Shown: positions 4,969 to 7,170 of the stretch, piece by piece
Position numbering within the stretch: position 1 is the stretch's first letter
How the letters are laid out: each line of letters starts with the position of its first letter
Source of the DNA: CAYHYG01 sp964360835
GTDB taxonomy: Bacteria; Patescibacteriota; Patescibacteriia; UBA1558; 2-01-FULL-52-15
Direction of reading: 5' to 3'
DNA length: 7,170 nt
Assembly: GCA_964360835.1 (NCBI GenBank)
Contig: CAYHYG010000040.1
Span: 1 to 7,170 of the forward strand
Position numbers and translations under genes: made by a program
The notes under the pieces: model-generated
Told to the model about the DNA's origin: nothing
Databases searched by the model: none
What the model saw: only the letters and a program-made list of their open reading frames with translations

Positions 4969-6469
4969 GAAATTTTATGTCACAACGCCGATCTACTATG
5001 TGAACGATCAGCCTCATCTGGGTCACGCTTACTCCACCTTGATGGCGGATGTCTTGGCACGAGCTGAGCGTCAACTTCTCGGTGCTGATAACGTATGGTT
5101 TCTGACTGGTACTGACGAGCATGGAGCCAAGGTGGCAGAGAAAGCGGCCGAGCAAGAAATGCCGGTGGATGTTTTTGTTTCCAAAATATCAGAGCAATTC
5201 AGACAGACGTGGAAAAACTTAGCCATCTCCAATAACGATTTCCTGCGAACTACCGAAGAGAGACATGAGCAGGCTGTAGGTAAAATTATGGCGCGTCTGC
5301 GTGCAGCCGAGACACCGAAAGGCGCAGAAGTCTTGTACAAAGGTACCTATGAGGGACTGTATTGTCTGGGTTGCGAACGTTTCCTGACGGAGAGAGAATT
5401 GGTTGATGGTAAATGCCCACTTCATCCCAACCAAGAGCCACAGCAGATAAAAGAGGCCAACTGGTTTTTTCGTTTGACAGATTATTTACCTCAAATCGAA
5501 GATTTGATTCGTCGGGATGAAATTAAGATTATTCCGGAAACACGCAAGAATGAAGCATTAGGCTTACTGGCTCAGGGGTTGACTGATTTTTCTGTCTCAC
5601 GCGAAAAGGTCAAATGGGGCATCCCTATGCCCTGGGATCCGGAGCAGACAATTTATGTCTGGGTTGAGGCTTTGATGAATTATATTACCGCCATTGGTTA
5701 TCCTACAGATGAGAAGCGTTGGTCTGAATGGTGGCCAGCAGATGTACAGATACTGGCTCCAGATATTTTGAAATTTCACGCCATCATCTGGCCTGCGATC
5801 TTATTGGCCTTAAAATTGCCAATGCCCAAGCAACTATTTGTTCACGGTTTTTTCACTGTTGATGGGCAAAAGATGAGTAAGAGTCTAGGCAATGTAATTG
5901 ATCCTAATGTTTTAATCGAACGTTACGGAGTAGATGCCACTCGGTATCTCTTGTTGTCACAATTTTCTTTTGGGTCAGAGTCCGATATAAAAATAGGTGA
6001 TTTTACGAAACGATACAATGCAGATCTAGCTAACGGTCTCGGAAATCTAGTTGCTCGGCTTACTAATTTAGCTGAAAAATATTTACCAGCTAATACAGTT
6101 ATTCCTAATATTGAACGAGAAATCAAGTATAATATTTTAAGGTTCTTTCAGAAAGCACAAATAAGAGAGGCAATAATTGGTATTAATCTTCTTATTGCAG
6201 CGTGTGATATAAATATTGACGAAAATAAGCCATGGGAGCTTTCGAAGTCTAACCCTGAAGAATTAATAACTTTTCTTACAGAGCAACTCTCGGAGTTAAA
6301 ATTGATAGGTGAACTTTATCAACCTATCATGCCTGGAATTTCAAAAAGAATTGCTGATATCTTTTCTACAAACAGTATTAAAAAGCCGGATAATTTATTT
6401 CCCCGTCTCGAGGAAGACGACGAGTCGAAGCGGGCCCGTCTCGAGGAAGAAACCAACCAACAGTTATGA
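4961..6469 (+). CDS. metG: Methionyl-tRNA synthetase, short form
   Basis: Class I synthetase that charges elongator and initiator tRNA-Met with methionine. The 502 residues cover the Rossmann catalytic core, connective peptide and helical anticodon-binding domain, but lack the C-terminal dimerising tRNA-binding domain that many bacterial MetRS carry. The HIGH-type motif is HLGH (19-22), the KMSKS motif is KMSKS (304-308), and GTDEHG (50-55) lines the active site. A single zinc knuckle is formed by C135, C138, C152 and H155 (YCLGC ... KCPLH), as in the one-zinc bacterial type. The segment before FHA reads LAPDI where E. coli and Thermus enzymes have IGKDI. The 3' part, about 6060-6390, is much more AT-rich than the rest, and the last 23 codons contain a 16-bp direct repeat encoding RLEE twice. 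It overlaps the upstream gene by 8 bp and the downstream gene by 4 bp; there is no Shine-Dalgarno. Confidence 0.98.
   Translation: MTEKFYVTTPIYYVNDQPHLGHAYSTLMADVLARAERQLLGADNVWFLTGTDEHGAKVAEKAAEQEMPVDVFVSKISEQFRQTWKNLAISNNDFLRTTEERHEQAVGKIMARLRAAETPKGAEVLYKGTYEGLYCLGCERFLTERELVDGKCPLHPNQEPQQIKEANWFFRLTDYLPQIEDLIRRDEIKIIPETRKNEALGLLAQGLTDFSVSREKVKWGIPMPWDPEQTIYVWVEALMNYITAIGYPTDEKRWSEWWPADVQILAPDILKFHAIIWPAILLALKLPMPKQLFVHGFFTVDGQKMSKSLGNVIDPNVLIERYGVDATRYLLLSQFSFGSESDIKIGDFTKRYNADLANGLGNLVARLTNLAEKYLPANTVIPNIEREIKYNILRFFQKAQIREAIIGINLLIAACDINIDENKPWELSKSNPEELITFLTEQLSELKLIGELYQPIMPGISKRIADIFSTNSIKKPDNLFPRLEEDDESKRARLEEETNQQL
6402..6450 (+). repeat. 16-bp direct repeat near the end of metG
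   Basis: CCCGTCTCGAGGAAGA occurs at 6402-6417 and again at 6435-6450, exactly 33 bp (11 codons) apart and in the same reading frame, so both copies encode RLEE plus an acidic residue. The block is GC-rich and abuts the AT-rich part of metG. It encodes a charged, probably helical or disordered tail beyond the conserved enzyme fold. Confidence 0.9.
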
Positions 6470-7089
6470 ATTATATAGATATCATTATTATCGTTATACT
6501 CGGCTTGAGCTTTTTTCGAGGCTACAAACGTGGCTTGATCGGGATGTTGGCTTGGCTGGTCGGTATGATAGTAGGTATTTGGTTGGCTGGCAGATATTAT
6601 CAGGAGGTGGCTGTCTGGTTGCATCAATTTATCAAGAGTGAGGTCTGGGCCACCACAGCATCATTTGCAGGGATTGTCTTGGTGTCTACCGGATTGATCG
6701 GTGGGATTTTTTCTTTACTCAGTCATTTCTTTAATCTGATACCATTTGTTGGTTTTGTTAATAGAATTCTGGGAGGCGCTTTAGCTTTGATTGAAAGCAT
6801 CCTTATCATCGGATTGATAGTCTGGTTTATCGCGCTCGTACCCGCTGATCATTCTTTCGTAGTCACAGTCAAGGAGTCTCGCGTGGCTAATGCCTGTAGC
6901 CAGACATCTTCCTTCGCTCGTTGGCTTCTGCCGGCGGCTCTGCGTCAGAGTCAGCAGTTAGATTTACAAGCCATTGGTTTTCCTTCAGACCAATTTAATC
7001 CAGAGAAATATTTTAACCAGATGACGCCGGAGCAACGACAGCAACTTCTCGAATATCTCCAATCATCAAGCGTTATCAATAAAAAGTAA
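6466..7089 (+). CDS. CvpA family membrane protein
   Basis: A 207-residue protein of the CvpA (colicin V production) family. The founding member is needed for colicin V export in E. coli and homologues are widespread, but the molecular function is not settled. The N-terminal pattern MNYIDIIIIVILGLSFFRGY followed by KRGLIGMLAWLVG is characteristic. Hydrophobic segments lie near residues 3-18, 23-41, 64-88 and 103-125, and the conserved GFVNRILGGALALIE (96-110) precedes the fourth. The C-terminal 80 residues are soluble and end in a glutamine-rich helix-like tail (MTPEQRQQLLEYLQ, 186-199). The start ATG at 6466 overlaps the metG stop in an ATGA junction and the stop overlaps the next start in TAATG, so translation is probably coupled along the operon. 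No Shine-Dalgarno is seen. Confidence 0.88.
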   Translation: MNYIDIIIIVILGLSFFRGYKRGLIGMLAWLVGMIVGIWLAGRYYQEVAVWLHQFIKSEVWATTASFAGIVLVSTGLIGGIFSLLSHFFNLIPFVGFVNRILGGALALIESILIIGLIVWFIALVPADHSFVVTVKESRVANACSQTSSFARWLLPAALRQSQQLDLQAIGFPSDQFNPEKYFNQMTPEQRQQLLEYLQSSSVINKK

Positions 7090-7170
7090 TGCTGATAGAC
7101 ACGCACGGACATTTGAATCTTGCTGATTTCGAGTCGGATCTTTTGAACGTTATAGACAGGATCGAGGAGG
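7089..7170 (+). CDS. TatD-family metal-dependent hydrolase, N-terminal fragment
   Basis: Only the first 27 residues lie in the window; the gene runs off the end. It opens with MLIDTHGHLN, the conserved N-terminal strand of TatD-family enzymes, whose HxH pair (H6, H8) supplies two metal ligands at the mouth of a TIM barrel. The typical family form is DTHCHLD, so Gly and Asn replace the Cys and Asp next to the histidines, which are not ligands themselves. TatD-family proteins act as metal-dependent nucleases on DNA or RNA ends, or as deacylases on D-aminoacyl-tRNA-like substrates. The start overlaps the preceding stop by one base (TAATG). Presence in one cluster with metG matches an association common in bacteria, where tatD often lies directly after metG. 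Confidence 0.87.
   Translation, partial: MLIDTHGHLNLADFESDLLNVIDRIEE

Noticed and set aside
6319..6627. Open frame of 102 codons on the minus strand
   Set aside because: It is antisense to the end of metG and the start of the CvpA gene, with no recognisable domain.
6309..6641. Open frame of 110 codons on the plus strand across the metG-cvpA junction
   Set aside because: It is out of frame with two recognisable genes and its translation is low-complexity and family-less.
1..7170. CRISPR array, tRNA or rRNA genes
   Set aside because: No regularly spaced repeats and no cloverleaf or rRNA-like segments were seen; the gaps between genes are too short for most of these.

Overview
The window is a gene-dense, mostly housekeeping stretch of a bacterial chromosome, with every supported gene on the + strand. 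Several things point to a Candidate Phyla Radiation (Patescibacteria) genome, which is an inference and not a proof. The glycyl-tRNA synthetase is single-chain, the methionyl-tRNA synthetase is a short form without the C-terminal tRNA-binding domain, gaps between genes are very small or negative, and almost no gene has a Shine-Dalgarno sequence. TGA is used as a stop for three genes, so the code looks standard, which argues against the Gracilibacteria/Absconditabacteria group.

Layout: (1) 1-321 is the C-terminal end of a ClpB/ClpC-type AAA+ ATPase. (2) 325-2028 is a two-gene transcription unit. A promoter placed so close to the start that the mRNA should be leaderless reads glyS and then a 90-residue putative zinc-ribbon protein of unknown function. 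That small gene is the only one in the window with a strong Shine-Dalgarno sequence. The unit ends in a perfect 13-bp hairpin terminator. (3) 2033-2592 is an AT-rich accessory segment holding an intact REP-associated tyrosine transposase (RAYT, Y1/HUH family), preceded by its own promoter-like sequence and a hairpin touching the start codon. (4) 2594-7170 is a tightly packed likely operon with a near-consensus promoter: M16 zinc peptidase, AI-2E/PerM-family membrane protein, metG, a CvpA-family membrane protein and the start of a TatD-family hydrolase. The genes are separated by 21 bp or overlap by 8, 4 and 1 bp.

The most interesting signal is inside the RAYT gene. A perfect 28-bp palindrome (2356-2383) is embedded in frame just after the HUH motif, and on both strands it starts with GTAG. 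That is the kind of tetranucleotide that characterised RAYT enzymes recognise at the foot of REP hairpins. The transposase gene may therefore carry a REP-like target of its own product. Other points worth a look are a sharp AT-rich block in the 3' part of metG (31% GC by hand count against 50% near its 5' end), a 16-bp in-frame direct repeat at the end of metG, the unassigned zinc-ribbon gene, and a glyS that keeps only half of the usual bacterial zinc-knuckle cysteines.

Functionally the window combines protein quality control (Clp ATPase, M16 peptidase), translation (two aminoacyl-tRNA synthetases), poorly characterised membrane proteins and a probable nuclease. No RNA genes, CRISPR arrays or prophage genes were seen. 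No gene-free stretch exceeds about 130 bp.
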